Shown: positions 1-6,352 of the stretch, in pieces
How the letters are laid out: each line of letters begins with the position of its first letter
How positions within the stretch are numbered: position 1 is the stretch's first letter
NCBI GenBank assembly: GCA_018659505.1
Contig: JABJMI010000217.1
Coordinates: 1-6,523 of the forward strand
Length of the DNA: 6,523 bases
Direction: 5' to 3'
Source of the DNA: Planctomicrobium sp.
Lineage (GTDB): Bacteria; Planctomycetota; Planctomycetia; Planctomycetales; Planctomycetaceae
The notes under the pieces: model-generated
Database searches by the model: none
The model's input: the letters and a program-made list of their open reading frames with translations, nothing else
Told to the model about the DNA's origin: nothing
Program-made: the position numbers and the translations under genes

Positions 1-1474
1 CTCGAATAAACATTGGGAGTTGAAATTCTTGCTCGGCATTAAACAGTACGGCTTCGGCTTTTTTGTGACGAGTCAGATGGATGAAAGGAGCACCTGTTGA
101 ATTGACAAGATGCAACGTAAAATCCCCTTCCATTTTGATGCCCTTAATGAAAGGATCATTGGGAGCCATCGTTGACAATGCTCTAAAAGCACCGTATCGA
201 GTTTCTAAACTCTCGCTGCTCATTAACTCGCGGAGAGCTTCTGCTGTCTTCGAATCTGGTAAGGATGCCAGCGCTGCAAGTGCGAAAATACGAAAAGCAG
301 GTTCCTGTTCCGCCGAGTCCTTCAGGACAGTCGCCCCATCGGTATTCCCGAGATAAGCCAGTGCTTCGGCAGATCGGAAGCGAGCTTCTGGAGACTTTGA
401 ACTCAAACCGCTCTTGAGGATTGGGATCCCGTCTGAGCCTGCCGCTTCCAGTTGCAGTGCCGCTTTTTCTGCTGTTGGACCAAATTGGATTCCGTCTTCA
501 AGCTGCTGCATCCGCATATGTTTTTCGACTGGGGACTCAGTCAAAGTCATGTGACGAATACATTGCAAGTACCGTGGATAGTTCTCTCGGTAGCGTTCAT
601 GCACCATCAGTTCGAGGTGAGCATTACTTTTGGCAGAACAGAGTTTTTGTTGAATACCACTTGAATCGTAATCATAGAAGCGATGTCCAATTCGGTCTGC
701 GATGGTTGTGGACATTCTGACTGTGCGATAGTCGCTGCGAATGCCGACAGTCAGTTTTCGTTCTTCACCGGTGTAACGACCACCACCGGGGACAATGCCC
801 GCTCGTAAGCCAGCAGGAGAGTCGTCATTCAATTTGGATAGACTGTTGACCAGGATAGGACCTGTTGAAATAGCGATCTCTGAACCTTCACGAACTCTGC
901 CTTCTAACAAAGCGTGTTCACTCAATCGACAGGGCATGAGCCACCCGCCCGCCAGACTTTTTGACTCAGAACCATCGGGGAGTTTGACTTCGATATCCAT
1001 CACATCCCCCTTGCGAACAATCGGAGGAATGTAAGCTGTGACGACAACCAGACAAGTATCTGCGGATCGGAGCAATGTGTTCGGATCGGTGATCTCTTCA
1101 CGACGCATGTCGTCGAGTAAGCGTTTTCTCAATGGCGAGGCAGGGGGGTCTTCGCCGGTTCCTTGCAAACCATGTACAAATCCAACACCTTGAACTTTGA
1201 TATACCCAAGGGTTGAGTCAGCGATTTTGATGTAATCACCAATCAGCCTCGAATGACCTTCCTCGCCAAGGATGGCGGAGCGGACGTTCTCTCGCATCGC
1301 TTCATCTTTATCGAACCACTTATTCAAACCAAGTTCATGGCAACCACTGATCATGCCCCCGACAGCGAAAGAACCTGCTGCTTTCAGAAGGAACGAACGG
1401 CGGGAACAATTCTCTTTCTGTTGGTCGATGGAAGATTGAGATTGAATGGAACTCGCGGGGCGTCTTGCCTGCAT
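1..1474 (-). CDS. FlgI-like (flagellar P-ring family) Tat lipoprotein with HEAT repeats, partial (3' end outside window)
   Basis: Reading the minus strand from ATG at 1474-1472 gives 491 codons without a stop, running off base 1. The N-terminus has a twin-arginine motif (SRRSFLLK, residues 24-31), a short hydrophobic stretch and a lipobox (ISGC, Cys45), so a Tat-exported lipoprotein is predicted. Residues about 90-312 match FlgI: VHGLQGTGE (100-108) corresponds to VVGLDGTGD of enterobacterial FlgI, VVVTAYIPPIVRKGD (143-157) to VMVTASLPPFGRQGQ, and KSLAGG (172-177) to KSLRGG; STGPILVN and a TTIADRI helix follow in family order. Residues about 333-440 form alanine/leucine-rich helical pairs typical of HEAT repeats, followed by a beta-rich stretch. 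Classical FlgI forms the periplasmic P ring, has a Sec signal and has no HEAT insertion. No flagellar genes are nearby, so a flagellar role is doubtful. The start is the only candidate after an in-frame TGA 36 bases upstream; no clear ribosome binding site is seen. Family assignment is firm; function is inference. Confidence 0.85.
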   Translation of the reverse strand, partial: MQARRPASSIQSQSSIDQQKENCSRRSFLLKAAGSFAVGGMISGCHELGLNKWFDKDEAMRENVRSAILGEEGHSRLIGDYIKIADSTLGYIKVQGVGFVHGLQGTGEDPPASPLRKRLLDDMRREEITDPNTLLRSADTCLVVVTAYIPPIVRKGDVMDIEVKLPDGSESKSLAGGWLMPCRLSEHALLEGRVREGSEIAISTGPILVNSLSKLNDDSPAGLRAGIVPGGGRYTGEERKLTVGIRSDYRTVRMSTTIADRIGHRFYDYDSSGIQQKLCSAKSNAHLELMVHERYRENYPRYLQCIRHMTLTESPVEKHMRMQQLEDGIQFGPTAEKAALQLEAAGSDGIPILKSGLSSKSPEARFRSAEALAYLGNTDGATVLKDSAEQEPAFRIFALAALASLPDSKTAEALRELMSSESLETRYGAFRALSTMAPNDPFIKGIKMEGDFTLHLVNSTGAPFIHLTRHKKAEAVLFNAEQEFQLPMFIR

Positions 1475-1685
1475 GAGATCACCATGGCGATTGATAACGA
1501 GATGTCGTCACGAATCGTTTGTTAGGAGTGAGATGAGATGTGCTGATGGGGAGGTAATTCAAAATGAAGTCGCGAATGGATTCATTGAGATGAGAGGACC
1601 GGGAGAATACGAGAGCCACGTTTCAATGGTCAAGACCGCTCATGAGGACAGTCTGATCGGAACGTGTTGATATCGCTGATTGATT

Positions 1686-1710
1686 CTGCCCGGTTTTGTA
1701 GGCAGTTTTT
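1686..1710 (+). terminator. Weak terminator-like hairpin with T run
   Basis: CTGCC (1686-1690) pairs with GGCAG (1701-1705) around a 10-base loop and is followed at once by TTTTT (1706-1710). The layout is that of a plus-strand intrinsic terminator, but the stem is only five pairs and no plus-strand gene is recognised upstream. It may be chance, or it could end an unseen transcript from the divergent region. Confidence 0.2.
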
Positions 1711-1769
1711 AATGATTTTCCGGTGAGAAGGGCTGAATTCACAACTTCTGGCGATGACATTCTGTTGGG

Positions 1770-1796
1770 AAACCGATCTCGGGGAGAGATCGGTTT
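1770..1796. promoter_or_regulatory. Perfect 11-bp inverted repeat (hairpin or operator) upstream of the DUF1501 gene
   Basis: AAACCGATCTC (1770-1780) is followed by a 5-base GGGGA spacer and its exact reverse complement, GAGATCGGTTT (1786-1796). Neither strand has a T run after it, so it is a poor intrinsic terminator, and no transcript is known to converge here. It lies 111 bases before the DUF1501 start, in the divergent region. It could be a hairpin in a long 5' leader or a binding site for a dimeric regulator. The structure is certain; the function is not. Confidence 0.5.
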
Positions 1797-1907
1797 GCTC
1801 GAATGGTAATTTGAGTGCTATAAATGTTAGAATCGGATTGCATTAAATTAACCTGATATTGTCCGTAAACATTAAAGACCGGCAATTTTTTCAACTGGAG
1901 AGAAACG

Positions 1908-3284
1908 ATGTTAAGTCTTGAAGGCAAAGGGAAAGCGCAAAATTGCGATGGTCTCACAAGACGCGATTTCATGCAGGTCGGGGCATTCGGTGCGGTTGGG
2001 CTTTCTTTACCACAGTATCTCGCTGCCAAAGAAGCTGGAAAGATCAAGCCAGGTAACGAGAACAAAGCCTGTATTATGATCTTTAATCTCGGTGCTCCGA
2101 GTCATATTGACCTCTTCGATATGAAGCCTGAAGCACCCTCTGAAATTCGGGGTCCATTCAAGCCAATTGCGACAAATGCAGACGATATCCAGATTTCCGA
2201 GATCTTGCCTGAACATGCAAAAATTGCCGATAAATTCTCGTTAGTTCGTTCTTGTCATCACACTGGAGCAGCGGTGCATGATGCCGGTTGGCAAATGATG
2301 CAGACTGGACGCCAGTTCAGCGGTGGAGTCAACACTCCACATGCAGGTGCTGTCGTCAGCTATCTGAGAGGTCGCAAAACCGATTTGCCTCCATTTGTTG
2401 TCTTGCCCGAATTGATGGGCAGGGGAGGGGGGAACCTTCCAAATGGACAAGCGGGAGGATTCTTGGGGAAGGCATATGATCCATTCGAGTTAAGCGCAGA
2501 TCCTTCTCAGAAGAACTTCAAGGTTCCAGATTTACTTCCGCCAGCGGACGTTGGTCCTGTTCGACTAGAGCGTCGACGCAAAATGCGGGACATCGTTGAT
2601 TCCACTGTGAAAAACTTTGAAGCGACCGAAAGCGCTGATTTATTGAACAGCAACTTCAGCGCAGCGTTTCGCATGATGACCAGTTCTCAAGCACGTGATG
2701 CATTCGATCTGACTAAAGAACCTGACAAAGTAAGGCAAAAGTACGGAATGAACCGCTTTGGTCAAAGTTGTTTGCTCGCTCGCCGACTTGTCGAAGCTGG
2801 AGTTCGTTTCATCACGATCAATACGTTTTTGACCGTCTTCAATGAAGTGACCTGGGATATTCATGGTTCGAAGCCATTCACTTCAATTGCTGGAATGAAG
2901 GATATTGTCTGTCCGATGTATGATCAGGCGTATGCTTCACTTGTTCAGGATTTGAGTGATCGCGGAATGCTGGACGATACTCTCGTTTGCAATATCGCTG
3001 AGTTTGGTCGGACTCCGAAAGTGAATCCGGCGGGTGGACGGGATCACTGGCCACAATGTTTCACAACCTACTTCGCTGGCGGAGGAGTGCAGGGGGGACG
3101 TGTCGTCGGAGCGAGCGATCCAATTGGAGGAGTTCCTGCTGATCGACCAGTCGATCCTGCAAACGTCGTTGCGACTATTTTCCATAGCATGGGTTTCGAC
3201 TTGGAAACACATCTGCCGGGACCAGCAGGCAGACCATTTCCTCTCGTTAATTTTGGAAAACGCGAGATTCACGAACTCTTCTAA
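1908..3284 (+). CDS. DUF1501 family protein, Tat-exported
   Basis: A 458-residue protein of the DUF1501 family, which is greatly expanded in planctomycetes and related to the alkaline phosphatase/sulfatase fold; its biochemical activity is not established. The N-terminus has a twin-arginine motif (LTRRDFMQVG, residues 16-25), a hydrophobic stretch, and probable cleavage around residues 40-43, predicting Tat export. Family signatures follow in order: FNLGAPSHIDLFDMKP (59-74), the HHTGAAVHDAGW block (117-128), AEFGRTP (364-370), GRDHWP (377-382), the glycine-rich AGGGVQGGRVVGASD segment (390-404) and the C-terminal VDPANVVATI block. Length is normal and there is no frame disruption. The ATG at 1908 has a good ribosome binding site, GGAGAG at 1897-1902, five bases upstream. 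DUF1501 genes often sit directly after a DUF1549/DUF1553 (PSD1-type cytochrome) gene; here none precedes it, so it appears to be a stand-alone copy. The family call is confident; substrate and role are unknown. Confidence 0.93.
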   Translation: MLSLEGKGKAQNCDGLTRRDFMQVGAFGAVGLSLPQYLAAKEAGKIKPGNENKACIMIFNLGAPSHIDLFDMKPEAPSEIRGPFKPIATNADDIQISEILPEHAKIADKFSLVRSCHHTGAAVHDAGWQMMQTGRQFSGGVNTPHAGAVVSYLRGRKTDLPPFVVLPELMGRGGGNLPNGQAGGFLGKAYDPFELSADPSQKNFKVPDLLPPADVGPVRLERRRKMRDIVDSTVKNFEATESADLLNSNFSAAFRMMTSSQARDAFDLTKEPDKVRQKYGMNRFGQSCLLARRLVEAGVRFITINTFLTVFNEVTWDIHGSKPFTSIAGMKDIVCPMYDQAYASLVQDLSDRGMLDDTLVCNIAEFGRTPKVNPAGGRDHWPQCFTTYFAGGGVQGGRVVGASDPIGGVPADRPVDPANVVATIFHSMGFDLETHLPGPAGRPFPLVNFGKREIHELF

Positions 3285-3299
3285 ATCTGACTATCCACA

Positions 3300-3323
3300 G
3301 AGACAGATCGTCATGACTGTCTC
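3300..3323 (+). terminator. Possible terminator hairpin after the DUF1501 gene
   Basis: GAGACAG (3300-3306) pairs with CTGTCTC (3317-3323) around a 10-base loop, 16 bases after the DUF1501 stop. The following sequence is only mildly T-rich (TTATCATTTCCTTT), so it is at best a weak intrinsic terminator. Its position between two same-strand genes suggests partial or full separation of their transcription. Confidence 0.3.
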
Positions 3324-3427
3324 GAAGTTATCATTTCCTTTCGAAGAAAAACTTCAATCACGACTCATGACCGTTTATAGTGAATATGGTCTCACAAGAA
3401 ACATTCGGAATACTGCTTGAACACACA

Positions 3428-3442
3428 AGAGGTTAGAACGTG
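3428..3442 (+). promoter_or_regulatory. Ribosome binding site fixing the GTG start of the kinase gene
   Basis: AGAGG (3428-3432) lies seven bases before GTG at 3440-3442. This is the best Shine-Dalgarno match near the gene. With the kinase fold starting about ten residues later (DDYELV), it supports GTG rather than a downstream ATG as the start. Confidence 0.6.
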
Positions 3443-4948
3443 TCTGACACTGATAAAATTGACGACTATGAGTTAGTGAATTGTGTTGCTACAGGGAGTA
3501 CTACACAAATTTGGGAAGTGAAGAAAAGTGGCAGTAATCAGCCACTCGCTATGAAGTTAATGCTCGATGAAGCATTAGAAGACCCCGAAGCAAAGAAATC
3601 GCTCAAGCATGAAGCGACCATCGGGAAAATGATGGAGCATCCAAATATCATCAACATCTTCGACTTGAAGATCACGAAGACAGTCGGTTATTTCACGATG
3701 GAATACTTCCGAGCAGGGAACCTGAAAGCTCTGGTTCGCAGTAATCCGGGACTTGCTCAAGCGCGAGCGAAGAAACTTGTTGAATCGTTGGCTCAGGCAC
3801 TCGGCTATTTTCATGAGAAGGGCTGGATTCATCGAGATGTGAAACCGGATAACGTCTTGCTGAATAAAGGGGGAGAGGTCCGACTCATCGACTTTTCGCT
3901 TTCCAGTAAACCGTCGAATGCAATTCTGCGTGCTGTGACTAAGAAAAAGAACATTGTGATTCAGGGGACACGAACATATCTGGCTCCCGAGTTGATTCGT
4001 CGCGAAGCTTTAACACCCTCCGCAGATATGTACAGCTTGGGAATTCTGCTTTACGAAACATTATTAGGGTATCCCCCATTTCGGACAGCGAACCCTAACG
4101 ATCTTTTGATGATGCACGTGCGCGATAAACCTGCGAAGCCTTCCGATATCGACGACAACATCACTCCTGAACTTGATGACCTAGTTCTGCGATTATTGGC
4201 AAAGAAGGTCGCTGACCGACCGAAGTCGATGCAGGAACTCTTCGCTGAGTTGCGATCAGTCACGTTCTTCAAGGAAGACCCGGTGAAAGTTCAAAGAGAA
4301 CGGAAAGAGACTCCGGAACTCTCTGATGCACAAGCGAATGAAGACCGCTTAAACAGTCGTCGTGATGCGACACGCGACAAGAGTAAAGATGTAGAACGTA
4401 AGCCAGTCCCGAAGAAACCAAAACCAATAATTCTTGCTGACGAAAAGAAGAAACCACCCGCTGAACAGCCACCGCAACAACCACAGTTTCCGGGGTATCC
4501 TCCGCAGCCGGGAATGCCGATGCCGGGCTATCCACAGATGCAGCCGGGCATGATGCCACAAGGACAAATGCCACCGGGGTATCCGATGCCGGGTTATCCA
4601 CAAATGCAGCCTGGGATGCCACCCGGCTATCCACAGATGCCACCGGGACAGATGCCACCGGGTTACCCTGGGATGCCTGCGGGACAATTCCCTATGGGAC
4701 AACCAGGGCAATATCCGCCGGGTCAAATGCCTCCGGGAACTCCTCAACCGGGAATGCCACAACCTCCACAACAGGGCATTCCTCAATCTGGTCCGCCACA
4801 ACAAATGGCACCGTCAGCGAACATTCCACAACCGTCCGCACCAATACCAGCGACTCCGCAACCATCAGCACCCGCTCAAGAACCTACTGAGAACAAACCC
4901 AAAGAAGATATTCCATTGGCGACGTTTGATGATCTTGAGATTGAGTGA
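3440..4948 (+). CDS. Hanks-type serine/threonine protein kinase with Pro/Gly/Met/Gln-rich tail
   Basis: A 502-residue protein with an N-terminal kinase domain (about 9-277) that should transfer phosphate from ATP to Ser/Thr of an unknown protein. Visible catalytic elements are Lys39 (LAMKL), helix-C Glu58, HRDVKPDN (131-138), Asp151, LAPE (181-184), SADMYSLG (194-201, Asp196) and Arg260. Two features deviate. The glycine loop reads ATGSTTQIW (17-25), keeping only the second of three glycines, and the metal-binding DFG motif is DFS (151-153). As the key Lys, Glu, Asp and Asn remain, activity is still expected. No membrane helix is visible, unlike PknB-type receptor kinases, so the protein is predicted to be cytosolic. 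A charged linker (281-345) leads into a low-complexity repeat tail (about 346-480) and an acidic end (DDLEIE). It starts 155 bases after the DUF1501 stop and ends 162 bases before accA. The tail may bind partners or self-associate, but that is inference. Confidence 0.92.
   Translation: MSDTDKIDDYELVNCVATGSTTQIWEVKKSGSNQPLAMKLMLDEALEDPEAKKSLKHEATIGKMMEHPNIINIFDLKITKTVGYFTMEYFRAGNLKALVRSNPGLAQARAKKLVESLAQALGYFHEKGWIHRDVKPDNVLLNKGGEVRLIDFSLSSKPSNAILRAVTKKKNIVIQGTRTYLAPELIRREALTPSADMYSLGILLYETLLGYPPFRTANPNDLLMMHVRDKPAKPSDIDDNITPELDDLVLRLLAKKVADRPKSMQELFAELRSVTFFKEDPVKVQRERKETPELSDAQANEDRLNSRRDATRDKSKDVERKPVPKKPKPIILADEKKKPPAEQPPQQPQFPGYPPQPGMPMPGYPQMQPGMMPQGQMPPGYPMPGYPQMQPGMPPGYPQMPPGQMPPGYPGMPAGQFPMGQPGQYPPGQMPPGTPQPGMPQPPQQGIPQSGPPQQMAPSANIPQPSAPIPATPQPSAPAQEPTENKPKEDIPLATFDDLEIE
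4490..4759 (+). repeat. Imperfect repeats coding for PGYPQM-type units in the kinase tail
   Basis: Residues 351-440 of the kinase consist of irregular short repeats rich in Pro, Gly, Met, Gln and Tyr. [11 protein letters not shown] occurs at 361-371 and again at 383-393, followed by [12 protein letters not shown] (394-405) and PPGYPGMP. At DNA level the core recurs as TATCCACAGATGCAGCC, TATCCACAAATGCAGCC and TATCCACAGATGCCACC, with synonymous and missense differences, which suggests repeat expansion followed by drift. The copies are in frame and the reading frame is unbroken. Confidence 0.85.
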
Positions 4949-5030
4949 CGAAGAAAGAGTTTCACTTACCATCATTCATTAACGGAATACGTCCCATGGC
5001 GGACAAATTGTATTTCTAAAGCACATTGGA

Positions 5031-5052
5031 TTGCCCACAATGAAGTGGGCAG
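5031..5052 (+). other. Hairpin between the kinase gene and accA
   Basis: TGCCCAC (5032-5038) pairs with GTGGGCA (5045-5051) around a 6-base loop, with a possible outer T-G pair. It lies 83 bases after the kinase stop and 59 bases before the accA start. The downstream sequence (CTTATTATTT) is somewhat T-rich but not a clean T run. It could be a weak terminator for the kinase transcript or a structure in the accA leader; the sequence alone does not decide. Confidence 0.35.
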
Positions 5053-5110
5053 CTAACCGACTTATTATTTCGAATCATAGTTACCTCACCTGAATACAGA
5101 ATTACGGATA

Positions 5111-6100
5111 ATGTCTGCACCACTTCCACTCGCTTTTGAACGTCCAATTTTCGAACTCGAAAAACAGTTAGCAGATCTCGAGGCTCAACCTTCCCCGAGT
5201 GCTGCGACCCGCGAATCGATTCGCAATATTCGCACCGAATTAACGAAGTTGAAACGAGAAGTTTTCGACAAACTCGATCCCTGGCAAACCGTTCAAGTCG
5301 CTCGCCACGATGCCCGCCCCAAAGCACTCGATTACATCGAATTATGCTTCGATGAATTTGTAGAACTGCATGGCGATAAATCGTTTGGAGATGATCGTGC
5401 GATTCTTACCGGCTTTGCCAAGATCGCTGATCGAAAAGTAATGCTGATCGCTCAGCAAAAAGGTCGCAATCTTAAGGAGCGGCTCGAACACAATTATGGA
5501 ATGGCTCATCCGGAAGGGTATCGCAAGGCGCTCTCCAAAATGGAGATGGCTGCCAAGTACAACATCCCGATTGTTTGTCTGATTGACACCGCTGGTGCGT
5601 TCCCTGGAATTGAAGCCGAGGAACGTGGTCAGGCATACCAGATCGCATTGAACTTGCGTGAGATGTCGCGGATTGATGTCCCGATTGTTTGTATCGTGAT
5701 CGGGGAAGGGGGGAGTGGAGGCGCACTCGGAATCGGGATTGGCGACCACATCGCCATTCTGCGATTCGCATACTATTCCGTGATCAGCCCTGAAGGCTGT
5801 GCTGGCATCTTATGGAAGCATGCCAAGTTCGCTGACAAAGCTGCTCACGCTTTACGATTCACCAGTCCTCATTTGAAAGAACTAGGCGTTGTCGACGAAG
5901 TGATTGAGGAACCGCTCGGCGGAGCACATCGCAACCACCGCCAGATGGCAACCTTCTTATCAGCCTCGATCAATCAGGCATTGAAAGAACTCTCCGAGAT
6001 CCCGAAAGAAGACCTGCTGGAACGCCGCTACCAAAAGTTCCGCAAGATCGGAGTGTTTGAGGAAGGCGTGGCTGTTGAGAGTTCTAACTCACCTGCCTAA
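5111..6100 (+). CDS. accA: Acetyl-CoA carboxylase carboxyltransferase subunit alpha
   Basis: This 329-residue protein is the alpha half of carboxyltransferase, which with AccD moves the carboxyl group from carboxybiotin on AccB to acetyl-CoA, making malonyl-CoA for fatty acid synthesis in the cytoplasm. Length is close to the usual size of about 320. The N-terminal helical segment FERPIFELEKQLADLE (9-24) matches the family start. PWQTVQVARHDARP (57-70) and ELHGDKSFGDDRAI (85-98) follow. The crotonase-type core has QQKGRN (115-120), YGMAHPEGYRKAL (129-141), DTAGAFPGIEAEERGQ (159-174), the glycine-rich GEGGSGGALGIG (198-209) and YSVISPEGCAGILWK (222-236). All core motifs are intact. The ATG at 5111 has no real Shine-Dalgarno site (GGA only two bases before it), but the start is fixed by family N-terminal similarity. 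The accD partner is not in the window; the adjacent upstream kinase is an unusual neighbour. Confidence 0.97.
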   Translation: MSAPLPLAFERPIFELEKQLADLEAQPSPSAATRESIRNIRTELTKLKREVFDKLDPWQTVQVARHDARPKALDYIELCFDEFVELHGDKSFGDDRAILTGFAKIADRKVMLIAQQKGRNLKERLEHNYGMAHPEGYRKALSKMEMAAKYNIPIVCLIDTAGAFPGIEAEERGQAYQIALNLREMSRIDVPIVCIVIGEGGSGGALGIGIGDHIAILRFAYYSVISPEGCAGILWKHAKFADKAAHALRFTSPHLKELGVVDEVIEEPLGGAHRNHRQMATFLSASINQALKELSEIPKEDLLERRYQKFRKIGVFEEGVAVESSNSPA

Positions 6101-6352
6101 CTCCTTATCGAATAACGCCACTGACCAACCATACTCGATGTTCGGCTATTGTCCATTATGTTCGCAATAGCAGTGTAGCTCTCAATATCTATTTGACTAG
6201 GTTTTTCCTATACCCGAATTGAACATGACGGACATGACCACTGGACATCGAAAAAATGTTTGTTTGCTGCTAGAATTTTAGGATGAGCTGCGCGTTCGCG
6301 TAGTTTAGAAAATGATTCAGTCAAATAGAAAATCTGGCAAGTCGAGGGCTAT
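6101..6352. other. Intergenic region downstream of accA
   Basis: I see no gene with recognisable content in these 252 bases. GCTATTG (6145-6151) can pair with CAATAGC (6165-6171) over a 13-base loop, and CTGCGCG...CGCGTAG (6288-6303) forms a small stem with one G-T pair; neither is followed by a good T run, so the accA terminator is not clearly identified. The sequence is more AT-rich than accA. An 11-bp inverted repeat enclosing much of the region is listed separately. Confidence 0.5.
6188..6329. repeat. 11-bp inverted repeat bounding 142 bases
   Basis: TCTATTTGACT (6188-6198) is the exact reverse complement of AGTCAAATAGA (6319-6329). The arms are 120 bases apart. They could be ends of a very small non-coding element, but the flanking bases show no target-site duplication, and a match of this length could arise by chance in a window this size. 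Confidence 0.25.

Larger units (their letters stand above)
1475..1907. other. Divergent intergenic region, no gene recognised
   Basis: These 433 bases separate the minus-strand FlgI-like gene from the plus-strand DUF1501 gene, so both genes' promoters should lie here. No reading frame here has a recognisable product; the short frames overlap neighbouring genes antisense or lack any motif. The part nearest the DUF1501 gene (about 1801-1890) is AT-rich and could hold its promoter, but I could not find a -35/-10 pair with convincing spacing. Two hairpins are listed separately. Confidence 0.6.

Noticed and set aside
81..1525. Several plus-strand frames of 70-99 codons in the first 1.5 kb.
   Set aside because: All lie opposite the continuous FlgI-like frame on the minus strand, which has clear family motifs.
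1739..2065. Minus-strand frame of 108 codons overlapping the DUF1501 start.
   Set aside because: It overlaps the Tat signal region of a confident gene and has no motif, signal or credible start context.
1948..3402. A 14-base exact direct repeat, ATGGTCTCACAAGA, near 1948 in the DUF1501 gene and near 3386 before the kinase gene.
   Set aside because: Only two copies, one inside coding sequence for the Tat motif; length is at the edge of chance for a window this size and no element boundaries are seen.
3034..3420. Plus-strand open frame overlapping the end of the DUF1501 gene.
   Set aside because: Most of it is an alternative frame of the DUF1501 C-terminus, where conserved motifs fix the real frame; its remainder has no recognisable content.
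4490..4759. Repeated short DNA units that could suggest a CRISPR array or tandem non-coding repeats.
   Set aside because: Units are irregular, have no spacers of constant length, and lie in frame inside the kinase gene, encoding PGYPQM-type peptide repeats.
4269..4804. Two long overlapping open frames on the minus strand (4269-4658 and 4349-4804).
   Set aside because: They are antisense to the kinase tail; their Trp/Arg/His-rich or Val/Ala/Ser-rich composition simply mirrors the Pro/Gly/Met/Gln repeat codons, and no domain is recognisable.
5016..5327. Minus-strand frame opposite the accA start.
   Set aside because: It is antisense to the conserved accA N-terminus and has no recognisable domain.
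6138..6170. A 10-codon frame encoding MFGYCPLCSQ, with a CPLC motif resembling a zinc knuckle half.
   Set aside because: Too short to support a gene, no ribosome binding site, and the motif can arise by chance.
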